64,000 bases of DNA from Oceanidesulfovibrio indonesiensis (GCF_007625075.1 NZ_QMIE01000005.1:62001-126000); one strand, 5' to 3'; shown: positions 33,035 to 43,489, counted from the stretch's first letter. The notes: generated from the sequence alone by a model not told the origin. Numbers and translations are program-made.

Positions 33035-34468
33035 ATGGAATTCGATCCCAATATCGACATCACCGGCAGCGAGGAGTTTCTGCGCACCCTGTACGACACC
33101 ATCACCGAGGGGCTTTTGGTGGTCGACCTCAAGGGCCGTATCCGCATGGCCAACCCTGCCATGGAGCGGCTTACGGGGTATCGTCTCGAAGAGCTCGTAG
33201 GCCGCGCCTGCTCGGTGCTGCGTTGCGACGTATGCGAGGTTTCGCGCAAGGAGGGCCGCGACCACTGGTGCCGGCTCTTCGACAAGGGGCTTGAGATGCG
33301 CAAGCAGTGCACCATCATTCGCAAGGACGGCGGCTGCGTGCCCGTGCTCAAGAACGCTTCCCTGCTCAGGGACGGGGACCGCGTGATAGGCGCGGTGGAG
33401 ACGCTCACGGACATCTCCGAGATCGTGCAGCGCGACGAGACCATCCGCCAGCTTTCCCAGAAGCTTTCCGCCTCGGCCGGCTTTCACGGCCTCATCGGCC
33501 GTTCTCCAGCCATGCTCAAGTTGTTCCGCGCCCTGGAACGCACCGCCCAGAGTGATGCGCCCGTGATCATCTATGGCGAGTCCGGCACGGGCAAGGAACT
33601 GGCCGCGCGCGCCATCCACGAGTTGAGCCCCCGCCGGCACGGACCGTATATCCAGCTCAACTGCGCGGCCATCAACGAAGCTCTGTTCGAAAGCGAACTC
33701 TTCGGACACGTGAAAGGCGCGTTCACCGGAGCCATACGCCACCGACAGGGCCGTTTCGAAGCTGCTCACGGCGGCGACCTTTTTCTCGACGAAATTGGCG
33801 ACGTGCCCCAGTCCATCCAGGTGAAGCTGCTGCGCGTGTTGGAGACTCAGCATATCGAACGCGTGGGCGACCACAAGCCCATCGAGGTGGATGTGCGCTT
33901 CATCGCCGCCACAAATCGCGATCTCTCAAAACTCGTGGCTGACGGGGAGTACCGCGAGGATTTTTTCTATCGCATCAATGTGCTGCCCGTGCACATTCCG
34001 CCCCTACGAGCGCGCAAGGAGGACATCCCGCTCCTGTGCGACCACTTCCTTCAGCAAAGCCGGCTGCCGGGTGATACGGGACTCGCCCCTGAGGCCATGA
34101 ATGTGATCCTCGCCTACGACTGGCCGGGCAACGTCCGCGAGTTGCGCTCCGCCCTGGAGTTCGCCCGGACCCACGCCGGGACAGGCCTCATACGCGTGGA
34201 GCACCTGCCGCCCCATGTGACGATGTCAGAACGGAACAGCGTTGACAGATCGCTGCATGGCAACGCTGTTGCGGATCGACCGGTAGCGCCAAATCCTCTG
34301 ACAACGGGCGAGGGGATGGATGCCGAGAAGTTCGAACTTCTGGATGCGTTGCGCAAAGCCGGCGGCAACAAATCCGAGGCGGCCCGGATTCTGGGCGTCC
34401 ATCGGGGCACAGTGCTCAACCGCATGCGCAAGCACGGCGTGGATCTGACCAGGACGGTCATAAGCTGA
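33035..34468 (+). CDS. Sigma-54 activator with Cys-rich PAS sensor
   Basis: 477 residues. The N-terminal PAS domain (about 10-125) carries an unusual cluster of Cys residues (CSVLRCDVC, then HWC about 13 residues on, then QCTII) that could hold an iron-sulfur cluster or form redox disulfides. The AAA+ domain is complete: [21 protein letters not shown] Fis-type helix-turn-helix ends it ([18 protein letters not shown]). Transcribed divergently from the octahaem respiratory operon, it is the obvious candidate regulator, sensing redox state or an electron acceptor. The start is uncertain: the ATG at 33035 begins the PAS region, while the ATG at 32993 lies in the repeated operator. Neither has a good ribosome site. 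Confidence 0.92.
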   Translation: MEFDPNIDITGSEEFLRTLYDTITEGLLVVDLKGRIRMANPAMERLTGYRLEELVGRACSVLRCDVCEVSRKEGRDHWCRLFDKGLEMRKQCTIIRKDGGCVPVLKNASLLRDGDRVIGAVETLTDISEIVQRDETIRQLSQKLSASAGFHGLIGRSPAMLKLFRALERTAQSDAPVIIYGESGTGKELAARAIHELSPRRHGPYIQLNCAAINEALFESELFGHVKGAFTGAIRHRQGRFEAAHGGDLFLDEIGDVPQSIQVKLLRVLETQHIERVGDHKPIEVDVRFIAATNRDLSKLVADGEYREDFFYRINVLPVHIPPLRARKEDIPLLCDHFLQQSRLPGDTGLAPEAMNVILAYDWPGNVRELRSALEFARTHAGTGLIRVEHLPPHVTMSERNSVDRSLHGNAVADRPVAPNPLTTGEGMDAEKFELLDALRKAGGNKSEAARILGVHRGTVLNRMRKHGVDLTRTVIS

Positions 34469-34773
34469 GGCGTCCGCGTGCGTTGGCGTACCAGATAGAA
34501 AATGCACGATGGTTCGCCGAAAAGGTGTCGGTTTCGTCAACGCTGCCGCCGGTAACAGACCACGGTCAGTGGGACGATGCACAATGCGTGGCGTTTGGCA
34601 GCGTGCAAGAATCTGGCAGATCGGTAGAGAGTTAGCGGGTTTTGGTCAAATGGCTGGCAACTGCAGCGAGTATGCCCACGAATGGTGGTGGATGTGCTTG
34701 GACTGACAAAGAGCAGTAACGCTTTGCCCTTACATCAGTTTTTGTGCCTGGCGGAATCTGGTGGATGGTGCTT
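34469..34773. other. Intergenic region without recognisable gene
   Basis: 305 bases between the activator stop and the 3' end of the tRNA. Short open frames lack ribosome sites and similarity. No terminator with a T-run was seen. Confidence 0.5.
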
Positions 34774-34850
34774 TGGCGCGCCAGGGAGGATTCGAACCCC
34801 CGGCCGGCGGCTTAGAAGGCCGCTGCTCTATCCTACTGAGCTACTGGCGC
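34774..34850 (-). tRNA. tRNA-Arg (anticodon TCT)
   Basis: 77-nt cloverleaf on the minus strand. The acceptor stem is GCGCCAG/CTGGCGC, the anticodon stem GCGGC/GCCGC with loop CTTCTAA (anticodon TCT, reading AGA), the T-arm GGGTTCGAATCC, and the 3' CCA is encoded. A possible promoter, TTGACC at 34892-34897 with 18-bp spacing to TAGGCA at 34868-34873, lies upstream. Confidence 0.96.
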
Positions 34851-35112
34851 GCGCGGGAAGGAACGATTGCCTACAGGAGCAGACGTCCTGTGGTCAAGCG
34901 TTCTGTATAGTAAGGTGCTTCCGCGAGGCTGACAATAGCTGGTTCGAATCAGGGCGTGTTTGGGCAATGGTCTCCGAGGATCCTGCTCTGATAGTGCCGC
35001 TCAGGCGCAATTGGTGCAGCCGCGGCTTGACTTCACGGCCTGCGCGTCGCATCCATTGCGGAACACTCACAGCCTGCGAGAATTACTCTTTCAGCGGCAG
35101 CTATACACACCC

Positions 35113-36477
35113 ATGTCAGACGCCTCTGCATATTTCGCCTCGGCAGCCGGGTTCGAGGCTTATCTCGACCGCCTCGGCCTGTTCCACATGGACCTCACCC
35201 TCGCCCGCATCGATGGAAGCCTGTCCCGCCTCGGGCTCGACCCGCCGCCGTACCCGGCGGTGCAGGTCGTGGGCACCAACGGCAAAGGCACCACATCCGC
35301 ACTCATCGCGCGCCTGGCGTCGGCGCACGGGCTGCGCGCGGGCCTGTACACTTCGCCGCATTTCCTCCATCCGCGCGAGCGTATCCGCATTATCGAGTCG
35401 GACCTCGAAGGGCAGGGTCTTGCAGGAGAACGCAGCGACTGCATTTCCGAAAACGCCTGGATCGAAGCGGCGAACGCCGTGTATTCCGCGCAGGAGGCCG
35501 CGCCGCTCACCTACTTCGAGTACCTCACGGCGCTGGCCGCGTACGCATTTCGCGCTGCGCAAGTGGACATCGCTGTGTTCGAAGCCGGCCTCGGCGGGAG
35601 AAACGACGCCACCACGGCCCTTCGTTGTCCCACGGTCTGCTTCACGCGGATGGGACGCGACCACGCCCACATCCTCGGAAACAGCCTGGAGGAAGTGGTC
35701 GCGGACAAGGCGGCGGCCATGCCGACGCATGGCACAGCGCTGACCATTCGGCAGGAGGAGTCAGCGCGCTTTATCCTGGATCGCGAAGCGCTCCGAACAC
35801 ATGCCCGGCTGCTCGAGGTGCGAGCTCCGCAGGGCATGCCCCAAGTGCCGGTGCCAGGGAAGGAGGACGAACCGGTCTATCCGGAAGATGCACTGGCGGG
35901 TCTGCCTTCCATGCTGCGCGAGAACGGCCGGTTGGCCATTGCCGCGTGGGCGCACCTGGCAACGTCGCATGGCTGGAGTTTCGATGTCGAACTCGTGCGG
36001 CAGACGCTGGGGCGCATGGTGCTGCCCGGGCGGTTTCAACATGTGTACGACGCCGGCGGCTGGCTTTTGCTGGACGCGGCGCACAATCCGCAAGCTATGG
36101 AGGCCCTGGCCCAGAGCATGGCCGAACGGGATATCGAGCCGCGCGCTGTGGTATTCACCTGTCTGGCGGATAAGGACCTTGCGGCCATGGCCGGAACGCT
36201 GGCCGCTTCCATCGATGCCCCCGTCCACGTGCCGGAATTGCCGGGTGTAGAACGGGCGCTGCCGGCAACGGACGTTTGTCGAGTGTTGCGGGAAACAGGC
36301 ATGAAGGCCGAGGCGCACACGGACACCGCCGCTGCGCTTGGTGCTGCAGTCCGCGAAGATGGATACCATGGCGGCGACGCGGGGCGGCCGGTATTGATCT
36401 GCGGCTCCTTGTATTTGCTCGCGGCGTTCTTTACACTGCGCCCCAATTTGTTGGGATCCGTAAACTGCGGGGAATAA
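35113..36477 (+). CDS. folC: Bifunctional folylpolyglutamate/dihydrofolate synthase
   Basis: 454 residues. The Mur-ligase-type P-loop is VVGTNGKGTTS at about 53-63, followed by TSPHFLHPRERI, FEAGLGGRNDATTA and DAAHNPQAMEAL. These are the nucleotide, folate and glutamate-site hallmarks of FolC. It adds glutamate to (dihydro)folate in the cytoplasm. The protein is longer upstream only if non-ATG starts are allowed. The ATG at 35113 begins the usual N-terminus, though its ribosome site is weak. The stop codon TAA shares its last base with the selA start. Confidence 0.94.
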   Translation: MSDASAYFASAAGFEAYLDRLGLFHMDLTLARIDGSLSRLGLDPPPYPAVQVVGTNGKGTTSALIARLASAHGLRAGLYTSPHFLHPRERIRIIESDLEGQGLAGERSDCISENAWIEAANAVYSAQEAAPLTYFEYLTALAAYAFRAAQVDIAVFEAGLGGRNDATTALRCPTVCFTRMGRDHAHILGNSLEEVVADKAAAMPTHGTALTIRQEESARFILDREALRTHARLLEVRAPQGMPQVPVPGKEDEPVYPEDALAGLPSMLRENGRLAIAAWAHLATSHGWSFDVELVRQTLGRMVLPGRFQHVYDAGGWLLLDAAHNPQAMEALAQSMAERDIEPRAVVFTCLADKDLAAMAGTLAASIDAPVHVPELPGVERALPATDVCRVLRETGMKAEAHTDTAAALGAAVREDGYHGGDAGRPVLICGSLYLLAAFFTLRPNLLGSVNCGE

Positions 36478-37895
36478 TGAGCGATACCTCGAAATTCTAC
36501 CGACTGCTGCCCTCTGTGGACGGAGTGCTCGACCGCCTGGCCGAAGAGCCGGACCTCGCGGCGCGGCCCAGACCGTTCCTGAAAGACCTGGTGACCGAAA
36601 CGCTGGACGAGGTGCGCAAATTGATCCGCGAAGGACGCGTGACTGAGGAAGACCTCGATGCAGCGGTGCTTTTGTCCAATATTATAGACACGGTTCGCAG
36701 GCGGTCCCGGCCGCATTTCCGCCGTGTGGTCAATGCCACGGGCGTGGTTCTCCACACCAACCTCGGCCGCTCTCTTCTTGCCGACGGCGCCGTGCAGGCC
36801 GTTTCCGAGGCCTGCGCGCGCTACTCCAACCTGGAGTTCGATCTTGAAACCGGCAAGCGCGGCAGTCGCTACAGCCATGTGGAGGATATCCTCAAGCGTG
36901 TGACCGGCGCTGAGGCAGGGCTGGTGGTGAACAACAACGCCGCCGCCGTGCTGCTCGTGCTGGATACGCTGTGCAAAGGCGGGGAGGTCATCGTCTCCCG
37001 CGGCGAGCTTGTGGAGATCGGCGGCAGCTTCCGCATTCCGGAGGTCATGGAGAAGTCCGGCGCCTTCCTGCGCGAAGTGGGCGCCACCAACCGCACCCAC
37101 CTGCATGACTACGAGAACGCCATCACGGAGGAGACCACGGCGCTGCTCAAGGTCCACGCCTCCAACTACCGCATCATCGGCTTCACCAAGGAAGTCTCCA
37201 TCCCGGAGTTGCGCACCATCGCCCAGCCGCGGGGGCTGCCGGTCATCGAGGATCTGGGCAGCGGCACTCTCTTCGACTTCGCGCCGTTCGCCTTTGGCTA
37301 CGAGCCAACGGTGCAGGAAAAAGTGGCCCAGGGCGCGGACGTCATCACGTTCAGCGGAGACAAGGTCCTGGGCGGGCCGCAGGCCGGCATCATAGTGGGC
37401 CGCGCAGAGTTCGTGGAGCGCATCAAGAAGAATCCGTTGAACCGCGCGTTGCGTATAGACAAGATGACCCTGGCCGCGCTGGAGGCTACGCTTCAGCTCT
37501 ACATGGACCCCGAACTGGCGCGGAAGAAAATCCCGACGCTGGCCATGATGACCGCCGCCTCGGAAGATTTGCGGAAAAAGGCTGATCGCCTTGCGCGGCG
37601 GCTGCGACGCACACTCGGCGACAGGGCGACCATTTCGTTGATGCAGGGGGCGTCCCGCGTGGGCGGAGGCTCCTTTCCGGAGCGGGACCTGGAAACCACG
37701 CTTGTGCGCGTGGTGCCGGCAAGTGAGCGCACTTCGCTCAAGGCGCTGCGGGACAGATTGCTCCAAGGCGACCCGCCGCTGGTGGGGCGCATCGAGGACG
37801 ATGCGTTCTGTCTGGATCCGAGAACCCTTGCCGAGGACGAACTCTCCCTGACGGCCGAGTTGTTGGGTTCGGTGTTCGGCGATCCGGAGCAGTGA
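36477..37895 (+). CDS. selA: L-seryl-tRNA(Sec) selenium transferase
   Basis: 472 residues. The PLP-enzyme core has FSGDKVLGGPQAG with Lys296, matching the PLP lysine of Escherichia coli SelA (Lys295), and motifs VVNATGVVLHTNLGRS, EVGATNRTHLHDY and EDLGSGTLFD. It converts seryl-tRNA(Sec) to selenocysteinyl-tRNA using selenophosphate. The ATG overlaps the folC stop by one base. selB lies 2.5 kb downstream with a PhnD-like gene and a peptidase gene between, so the selenocysteine genes are interrupted by unrelated ones. No selC tRNA or selD was found in the window. Confidence 0.97.
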   Translation: MSDTSKFYRLLPSVDGVLDRLAEEPDLAARPRPFLKDLVTETLDEVRKLIREGRVTEEDLDAAVLLSNIIDTVRRRSRPHFRRVVNATGVVLHTNLGRSLLADGAVQAVSEACARYSNLEFDLETGKRGSRYSHVEDILKRVTGAEAGLVVNNNAAAVLLVLDTLCKGGEVIVSRGELVEIGGSFRIPEVMEKSGAFLREVGATNRTHLHDYENAITEETTALLKVHASNYRIIGFTKEVSIPELRTIAQPRGLPVIEDLGSGTLFDFAPFAFGYEPTVQEKVAQGADVITFSGDKVLGGPQAGIIVGRAEFVERIKKNPLNRALRIDKMTLAALEATLQLYMDPELARKKIPTLAMMTAASEDLRKKADRLARRLRRTLGDRATISLMQGASRVGGGSFPERDLETTLVRVVPASERTSLKALRDRLLQGDPPLVGRIEDDAFCLDPRTLAEDELSLTAELLGSVFGDPEQ

Positions 37896-38017
37896 CAGCG
37901 GTCCGGTTTAGCCGGCGGCAACTCATGTCACGGTGGACCTTGCTAATCTCGACGATAAGTGACTTCTCTGGTAGGTATGCGCCGACTATGTCATACCTCG
38001 CTATACCTGTGAACATT

Positions 38018-38896
38018 ATGTTTCAACGAGTACTCTTCTTCGTTTTCCTGCTGCTTTTGTGCATGCCCGGCGCTGCGCATGCGGATACGATCCGCTTCGG
38101 CGTGACTGCGCCTCAGGGCTCGCTGCAAGCCCTGGAGGCGTGGCGGCCGCTTGCACAACACCTGGCCGGGGCGGCAGGTCGCCATGTTTCGTTGGTCCCG
38201 CTAGGCACCCAAAATGTTGAGATGACGGCTGAGCGTGAGCGGGTGGACATCGCCCTGGTCGGCGCGCTCCAGGCCGTCTCCCTGGTGGACCGCTGCGCGT
38301 ACGTGCCTGTTGCATCCCGCGTGGCGGCATCGGGCGATCGGTTCGGGGGCGTCATCGCGGCCTCGTCGGCAAGCGGAATCCGAACGGCGGCGGATCTACG
38401 CGGGAAGAAGGTTGCCGCCCTGGGCGCGGAGTCGGCTGGCGCGTTCCTGTTCCAGGTGAACCATCTCATGGATCGCGGCATCGATCCGCGCATGGACTTT
38501 GCCGAGTTCAAGCGCTGTTCCGGCCAGGCCGAGTGCGTGCAGCTTGTCAAAAGCGGCAGGTACGACGCCTGCTTCGTGCGCACGGGCGTGCTGGAGGCCC
38601 TGGAAGAGCAGGGCGCCCTCTCCATGGAGGAGTTCAATGTAGTTGACGCCCGCGAGGAGCCCGGCTTTGAGTATGCGCACAGCACGGAACTGTATCCGGC
38701 GTGGTATCTCGTGGCGTCCAGAAATCTGGACGCAAGCGTGCGGGAGCGAATTCGCCAGGCTGCTTTCGGAATGAGCGCGGACGATCCGGTCGCCGCCTCA
38801 ACGAAGACGCTCGGTTTCGTCGAACCGCGTGATATCGGCCCTGTTCGCAATGCGCTTCAGCGGGTGTTTGCCGCCGGTTTCGCCGATCTTCCTTGA
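38018..38896 (+). CDS. PhnD-like phosphate/phosphonate ABC substrate-binding protein
   Basis: 292 residues. A signal peptide (MFQRVLFFVFLLLLCMPGAAHA) starts it. The mature part begins DTIRFGVTAPQGS and continues with LAQHLAGAAGRHVSLVPLGT and IALVGALQAVSLVDRC, the pattern of periplasmic binding proteins of the PhnD/TctC-like group. No permease or ATPase gene is adjacent, so it is an orphan that may work with a distant transporter or with a sensor kinase. It lies between selA and the aminopeptidase gene, both on the same strand. The chosen ATG gives the signal peptide at once. Confidence 0.84.
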   Translation: MFQRVLFFVFLLLLCMPGAAHADTIRFGVTAPQGSLQALEAWRPLAQHLAGAAGRHVSLVPLGTQNVEMTAERERVDIALVGALQAVSLVDRCAYVPVASRVAASGDRFGGVIAASSASGIRTAADLRGKKVAALGAESAGAFLFQVNHLMDRGIDPRMDFAEFKRCSGQAECVQLVKSGRYDACFVRTGVLEALEEQGALSMEEFNVVDAREEPGFEYAHSTELYPAWYLVASRNLDASVRERIRQAAFGMSADDPVAASTKTLGFVEPRDIGPVRNALQRVFAAGFADLP

Positions 38897-38933
38897 ATGC
38901 GTAGCACAATAAACTATTCCAAGGGTATACAAC

Positions 38934-40352
38934 ATGTCTGACGCACCGCTGTTTTTCTCCACCACCAGCTGCTGGGAGGCCTACTCCTCCGATGAGCACC
39001 GCGCGGCCATGGACGAAATCGCCCGCCGCTATCTGGATTTTCTCACCCGCTGCAAGACCGAACGCGAGGTGGTGGCATACGTGAGCGAAAAGGCGAAGGC
39101 CGCCGGCTACTCCGAGGACCCGTCGTCCGGCAGGTTTATGCGCGTGTTCCGCGACAAGACCATCCTGCTGGCCCGAAGGGGCTCCAATGGCCCCGGCCAC
39201 GGCTTCCGCCTTGTGGGCGCGCACGGGGACTGCCCGCGCATCGATCTCAAACAACGGCCGCTCTATGAGGAAGTGGGCGTGGGCCTGGCCAAAACCCACT
39301 ATTACGGCGGCATCCGCAAGCACCAGTGGCTCTCCCGGCCGCTGGCCATCCACGGCGTCATCGTGAAGACCGACGGCGAGGTGGTTCGCGTGACCCTGGG
39401 CGAGTCCGAGGACGAGCCGTGCTTCGCCATTGCCGATCTTCTGCCCCATCTGGCGCAGAAGCAGTCCGAGCAGAAACTCTCCGAAGCGTTCGATGCGGAA
39501 AAGCTTTCGGTCATCATGGGCCACGAGCCGCTGCCGAAACCCGTGAATGGGAACGGCGACATCACAGAAAAAGACAAGGACGCCAAGGACCGCGAAGCCA
39601 ATCCGGTGAAGGCGCACATCCTGGAGATCCTGCGCGGCAAATACGGTATAGCCGAAGAAGACCTGTACTCGGCCGAGCTCCAGGCAGTACCGGCCGGACC
39701 GGCGCGCTTCGTGGGCTTGGACAGCTCTCTGCTGGGCGGCTACGGCCACGACGACCGCATCAACGTGTTCGCCGGCCTGGAAGCCATGCTCTCGCTGGGC
39801 GAGGAGCCGGAGCACTGCCAGATCGCCATTTTCTGGGACAAGGAGGAGATCGGCTCGGACGGTTCCACCGGCGCCAAGTCACGGTTCATGGAGTACTGCG
39901 TGCAGGAGCTCATCGCAGCATGGGGCCCGGGCGCATCCTTCGGCAGCGTGATGGAGAACACCAAGGCCATTTCGGCCGACACGCACGCCGCCATCGACCC
40001 GGATTACCAGGAGTTGCACGAGAAGCTGAACGCCTCGCTCATCGGGCACGGCCCCACGTTCTGCAAGTTCACCGGCCACCGCGGCAAGTACATGGCCAAC
40101 GACGCCCATCCCGAGTACGTGGCCTGGCTGCGCAGGATGCTCAACGACGCCGGGATCCCCTGGCAGATGGCGGAGCTGGGCAAGGTGGACCAGGGCGGCG
40201 GCGGCACCGTGGCCAAGCACCTGGCCGAGTACGGCATGGACATCATCGACATGGGCCCGCCAGTGCTCTCCATGCACGGACCCTTCGAGCTGGCGAGCAA
40301 GGCCGATCTGTACGCCACGGTTCTCGCCCTCAAGACCTTTTTCGCGAGCTGA
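38934..40352 (+). CDS. M18-family metalloaminopeptidase
   Basis: 472 residues. Metal and catalytic motifs occur in order: [50 protein letters not shown] and [14 protein letters not shown]. These are the His/Asp/Glu ligands of dinuclear zinc aminopeptidases of family M18, here with a long insert (about 190-235) rich in charged residues. It is a cytoplasmic, probably large oligomer that removes N-terminal acidic or neutral residues from peptides. It ends 2 bases before the selB start, so the two are co-transcribed. Confidence 0.93.
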   Translation: MSDAPLFFSTTSCWEAYSSDEHRAAMDEIARRYLDFLTRCKTEREVVAYVSEKAKAAGYSEDPSSGRFMRVFRDKTILLARRGSNGPGHGFRLVGAHGDCPRIDLKQRPLYEEVGVGLAKTHYYGGIRKHQWLSRPLAIHGVIVKTDGEVVRVTLGESEDEPCFAIADLLPHLAQKQSEQKLSEAFDAEKLSVIMGHEPLPKPVNGNGDITEKDKDAKDREANPVKAHILEILRGKYGIAEEDLYSAELQAVPAGPARFVGLDSSLLGGYGHDDRINVFAGLEAMLSLGEEPEHCQIAIFWDKEEIGSDGSTGAKSRFMEYCVQELIAAWGPGASFGSVMENTKAISADTHAAIDPDYQELHEKLNASLIGHGPTFCKFTGHRGKYMANDAHPEYVAWLRRMLNDAGIPWQMAELGKVDQGGGGTVAKHLAEYGMDIIDMGPPVLSMHGPFELASKADLYATVLALKTFFAS

Positions 40353-40354
40353 GC

Positions 40355-42274
40355 ATGGCAGGACTATCCGCGCCTCTGGTCATGGGGACTGCCGGGCACA
40401 TCGACCACGGCAAGACCGCTCTCGTGCGTGTGCTCACCGGTATAGACACGGACCGGCTGCGCGAGGAGAAGAAGCGCGGAATCACCATCGAGCTCGGGTT
40501 CGCTCATCTGGATCTCGCGCCGGATCTGCGGGTGAGCGTGGTGGACGTTCCTGGTCACGAGAAGTTCGTCAAAAACATGGTGGCAGGCGCTACCGGCATC
40601 GATTTCGTGCTCCTTGTGGTGGCGGCGGATGAAGGCGTCATGCCCCAGACCCGCGAACATCTGGAAATTTGCCAGCTGCTTGGCGTGGGCGCCGGCCTCG
40701 TGGCCATCACCAAGGCGGACCTGGTGGACGAGGAACTGCTGGAGCTGGCCATGGACGACGTGCGCGGCGCCCTGGCCGGCACGTTCCTGGAAGAAGCGGT
40801 GATGATTCCTGTTTCCTCGCACACCGGGCAGGGCCTGGATGAGTTGCGCGCCGCTGTCGTCGATCTGGTGCGCGGCTACGTGCCGGAACGCCGGTCCGAT
40901 CTGGCGCGGCTGCCTGTGGATCGCATCTTCACCATGAAAGGCCATGGCACCGTGGTGACCGGCACGCTCGTCTCGGGAGAGCTGATCCTCGGCGACGAGG
41001 TACGGCTCTATCCCAAAGACACGCGCAGCAAAATCCGCGGGTTGCAATCGCATGGCCAGACTGTGGAACGCGCCCCGGCAGGGCGGCGCACGGCCGTGAA
41101 CCTCGGCGGAGTGGAGGTGGAGGACATCGAGCGCGGGCAGGTGGTGGCCCGGCCGGGCACCCTCTTTCCCACCATGGCGTGGGATCTGGAGATTTCTTGT
41201 CTGTCATCGTCGCCGCGGCCGCTTAAGCACCGTACAGAGGTGCATTTCCACCACGGTTCGGCCGAGCATATGGCGCGGCTCTATTTTTTCGACCGGGACG
41301 TGCTGGAACCCGGAGAAACCGCGCTCTGCCAGGTCCGCTTTCCGGAACCCGCAACCGCTGTCTACGCCGATCGCTTCGTGGTGCGCAGCTTCGCGCCATT
41401 GCGCACAGTGGCCGGAGGGCGGGTGGTCAATCCGTTCGGCAGGCGTGTCCGCCGCCGGGCCGAGGATATGGAAGCGGTGCGCCGTCTCGCCGAGTCGAGC
41501 AAGGAAGAGCTCGTCGCGGCGCAGTTGGAACGCGCCGGCGAGGCCGGGTTGTCATTTGTCGAGCTCATGGCCGCCACCAACATGGAGTCCAAGAATCTGG
41601 ACAAGTCTCTCCAATCGCTCTCCGGCAAGCGCCTCGCCCTGCTTTTCGACAAAGAGGAGCGTCGCTATGCCGCTCAGGCTGTGGTCGAAGAACTGTGGAA
41701 CAAGGCAGCGGCGTTTCTCGCCGCGTTCCACGAGCGGGAGCCGGCCGCCGTGGGCGTCTCCCGCGGTGCGCTATCCCAGGCCATGGGGCGCAAGATCCCG
41801 GCAAAGCTTTCGCACGTCATCGTGGAGCGCGCGCTGAAGGACGGGCAGGTGGAGCAGGAGCAGGACAGGTTGCGCCTGCCGGGCCATACGGCCACGCTCG
41901 GGGCGGATCAGGAAACCATCCGCGCGGCCATGGTGGAGCGCTTTTCCGCCGCCGGGCTCACTCCGCCCAACCTCAAGGACGTGCTGGAAGAGCTCGCGGC
42001 GCCTGCAAAGGAGGCCAACACCGTGCTCACCATGCTCACGGAGAGCGGGCAGCTGGTGAAGGTCAAGGAGGATATGTACTTCGACGCCGCAGCCATTGCG
42101 GGCCTCGTCGGTTCCGTGCGCGAGTACTTTGCCGGGAACGATGAACTCGGCCCCGCGGAATTCAAGGAACTTACAGGGCTTACGCGCAAGTACCTCATCC
42201 CGCTCCTGGAGTATCTGGACCGGGAAAAGATAACGGTGCGGGTGGGCGACAAGCGCCAACTCAGGCGACGCTGA
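40355..42274 (+). CDS. selB: Selenocysteine-specific elongation factor
   Basis: 639 residues. The GTPase domain has [14 protein letters not shown] (G1), RGITIELGF (G2), DVPGHEKFV (G3) and TKAD (G4). A beta-barrel region follows ([18 protein letters not shown]), then the four C-terminal winged helices that bind the SECIS hairpin (about 380-639). It delivers selenocysteinyl-tRNA to UGA codons. The ATG at 40355 is correct because the true N-terminus begins [18 protein letters not shown]; the open frame upstream shadows the aminopeptidase. Together with selA it shows the genome encodes selenoproteins, though none was recognised in this window. Confidence 0.97.
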   Translation: MAGLSAPLVMGTAGHIDHGKTALVRVLTGIDTDRLREEKKRGITIELGFAHLDLAPDLRVSVVDVPGHEKFVKNMVAGATGIDFVLLVVAADEGVMPQTREHLEICQLLGVGAGLVAITKADLVDEELLELAMDDVRGALAGTFLEEAVMIPVSSHTGQGLDELRAAVVDLVRGYVPERRSDLARLPVDRIFTMKGHGTVVTGTLVSGELILGDEVRLYPKDTRSKIRGLQSHGQTVERAPAGRRTAVNLGGVEVEDIERGQVVARPGTLFPTMAWDLEISCLSSSPRPLKHRTEVHFHHGSAEHMARLYFFDRDVLEPGETALCQVRFPEPATAVYADRFVVRSFAPLRTVAGGRVVNPFGRRVRRRAEDMEAVRRLAESSKEELVAAQLERAGEAGLSFVELMAATNMESKNLDKSLQSLSGKRLALLFDKEERRYAAQAVVEELWNKAAAFLAAFHEREPAAVGVSRGALSQAMGRKIPAKLSHVIVERALKDGQVEQEQDRLRLPGHTATLGADQETIRAAMVERFSAAGLTPPNLKDVLEELAAPAKEANTVLTMLTESGQLVKVKEDMYFDAAAIAGLVGSVREYFAGNDELGPAEFKELTGLTRKYLIPLLEYLDREKITVRVGDKRQLRRR

Positions 42275-42349
42275 GCAGGCAGCGGCCGAGAAGAAGCCGC
42301 TGCAAGGCTGTTCGAATGAGACGGATGCGGGCTGGGTTCGAGAGTGCGG

Positions 42350-42511
42350 CTAGTTGTGCATGCTTCGCTGGAGCATGGTCTTGAGCTTGTTGAAAGAACG
42401 ATCCCAGCGGACCACCTCGTTTTTGCGCTTTTTTGCTGCGCTGCGCCGCTCTTTCTCCCACTGAGCCATGGACCGTTCGTGCTGAATTCTGAGTTGTTCG
42501 ATATCGTGCAT
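42350..42511 (-). CDS. Small charged protein, 53 residues
   Basis: Short gene starting MHDIEQLRIQHERSMAQWEK and ending FNKLKTMLQRSMHN. It is very rich in Lys, Arg, Glu and Gln and predicted to be helical throughout, with no membrane segment. AAGGA lies about 15 bases before the start. Codon use is GC-ending as in neighbouring genes, and no other gene overlaps. It is on the opposite strand to selB, whose stop is 75 bp away. Function is unknown; coiled-coil or nucleic-acid-binding roles are possible. Confidence 0.55.
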   Translation of the reverse strand: MHDIEQLRIQHERSMAQWEKERRSAAKKRKNEVVRWDRSFNKLKTMLQRSMHN

Positions 42512-42879
42512 GACGCCACCATCCTTTTCGTTGCGGCCGGCTGGCCCGGCTTATTTTTCTGTCGAAAGGGACTACGGTCAAAAACAATTACGAATCTTGT
42601 CAAAGGGTATACCCATTCCGCCTGCGCTGAACAAATTGATTATTATAATGGGATGATAGTGGGATAAGTCAGCATCATTCCAGCGCATCGGCAGACCGGG
42701 CGTTTCCGCACGATGTGGATGCGTATTCTTTTCAACCTGCTTGGGATCATTTTGCGTGTTCCTGTGATCCATAGGCCATATCTATGGGAGTGCGTCATTC
42801 TTTCCGGGTATGGTGGACGATGTAATATGACGCCTGCACTATTGACAATATGTCCGGCGTGCCGCATCGGTTGCATATA
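42512..42879. other. Intergenic region upstream of the universal stress gene
   Basis: About 368 bases, more AT-rich than the surroundings. It holds a TATAAT (in GATTATTATAATGGG, near 42640) and a TTGACA near 42843, neither with a good partner. No gene or RNA was recognised. The usp promoter must lie here. Confidence 0.45.
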
Positions 42880-43389
42880 ATGAAAACGACACGCTTACCG
42901 ACCATCCAGACCATTCTCTACGCCACCGACCTTTCGGAGAACTCCATCCATGCCTTGAGCTATGCGGTGTCCATTGCGCAGAGCTACAAGGCGAAGCTTT
43001 CCGTGCTCTATGTGGTGCCGGACGTGTGGGAGGAGCTCGCCCAGCAGGCCGGGCTCGACCTGCCGGGTTACGACGGCCTCACCGAGTGGCAGGGGTTATC
43101 CGACGAACAGCGCCAGGAAGCCGAACAGTCACTGAAGCGGCGCATCACGGAGTTCTGCGAATCCGTAGAGGACTGTCCGGTGGAGCCGTCGGACGTCCTG
43201 GTGGAGAGCGGCCGAGCCGCCGCCGTCATCCTCAAAACAATTGATGAAGGCCGGTATTCCATGGCGGTTCTCGGCTCCCGCGGCCAGGACCGCATTACGG
43301 ACCTGCTTCTGGGCAGTGTGGCCTCGGAGGTGGTGCGCAAGTCCCCCATCCCGGTGCTGCTCGTCCCTTTGGACGAGGACGATTTCTAA
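42880..43389 (+). CDS. Universal stress protein (UspA-like)
   Basis: 169 residues from the ATG at 42880 (an ATG at 42850 is in frame). It starts with TIQTILYATDLSENSIHALSYAV, and the ATP-binding signature G-x2-G-x9-G-S is in LGSRGQDRITDLLLGSV, followed by VRKSPIPVLLVP. It is a single Usp domain, distinct from the longer Usp at 17689. It is monocistronic, convergent with the next gene, and predicted to be cytoplasmic. The stimulus cannot be predicted. Confidence 0.9.
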   Translation: MKTTRLPTIQTILYATDLSENSIHALSYAVSIAQSYKAKLSVLYVVPDVWEELAQQAGLDLPGYDGLTEWQGLSDEQRQEAEQSLKRRITEFCESVEDCPVEPSDVLVESGRAAAVILKTIDEGRYSMAVLGSRGQDRITDLLLGSVASEVVRKSPIPVLLVPLDEDDF

Positions 43390-43489
43390 CGGGCTTGCGG
43401 CCCCGCCGACATCGTCTTTGTGTCTCTCCGGCGTCCGGGGATATCGATTCCGGGCGGGCGTTCTAATGCGAAGCCTGCGCGCCGGGTCT

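Noticed and set aside
34930-34960. T-loop-like GGTTCGAATC upstream of folC
   Set aside because: The flanking bases do not form a 5-bp stem (GCTGG against CAGGG) and there is no anticodon arm, so it is not a tRNA.
36276-36476. Longer start for selA
   Set aside because: The upstream frame lies within folC, and SelA similarity begins at the ATG of 36477, which has the one-base overlap typical of this operon.
39326-40354. Extended N-terminus for selB
   Set aside because: The upstream frame shadows the aminopeptidase, and the GTPase domain starts only 12 residues after the ATG at 40355.
42275-42880. selC (tRNA-Sec) near selB
   Set aside because: No long acceptor/T-arm structure or TCA anticodon with flanking stems was found in this gap or elsewhere in the window.
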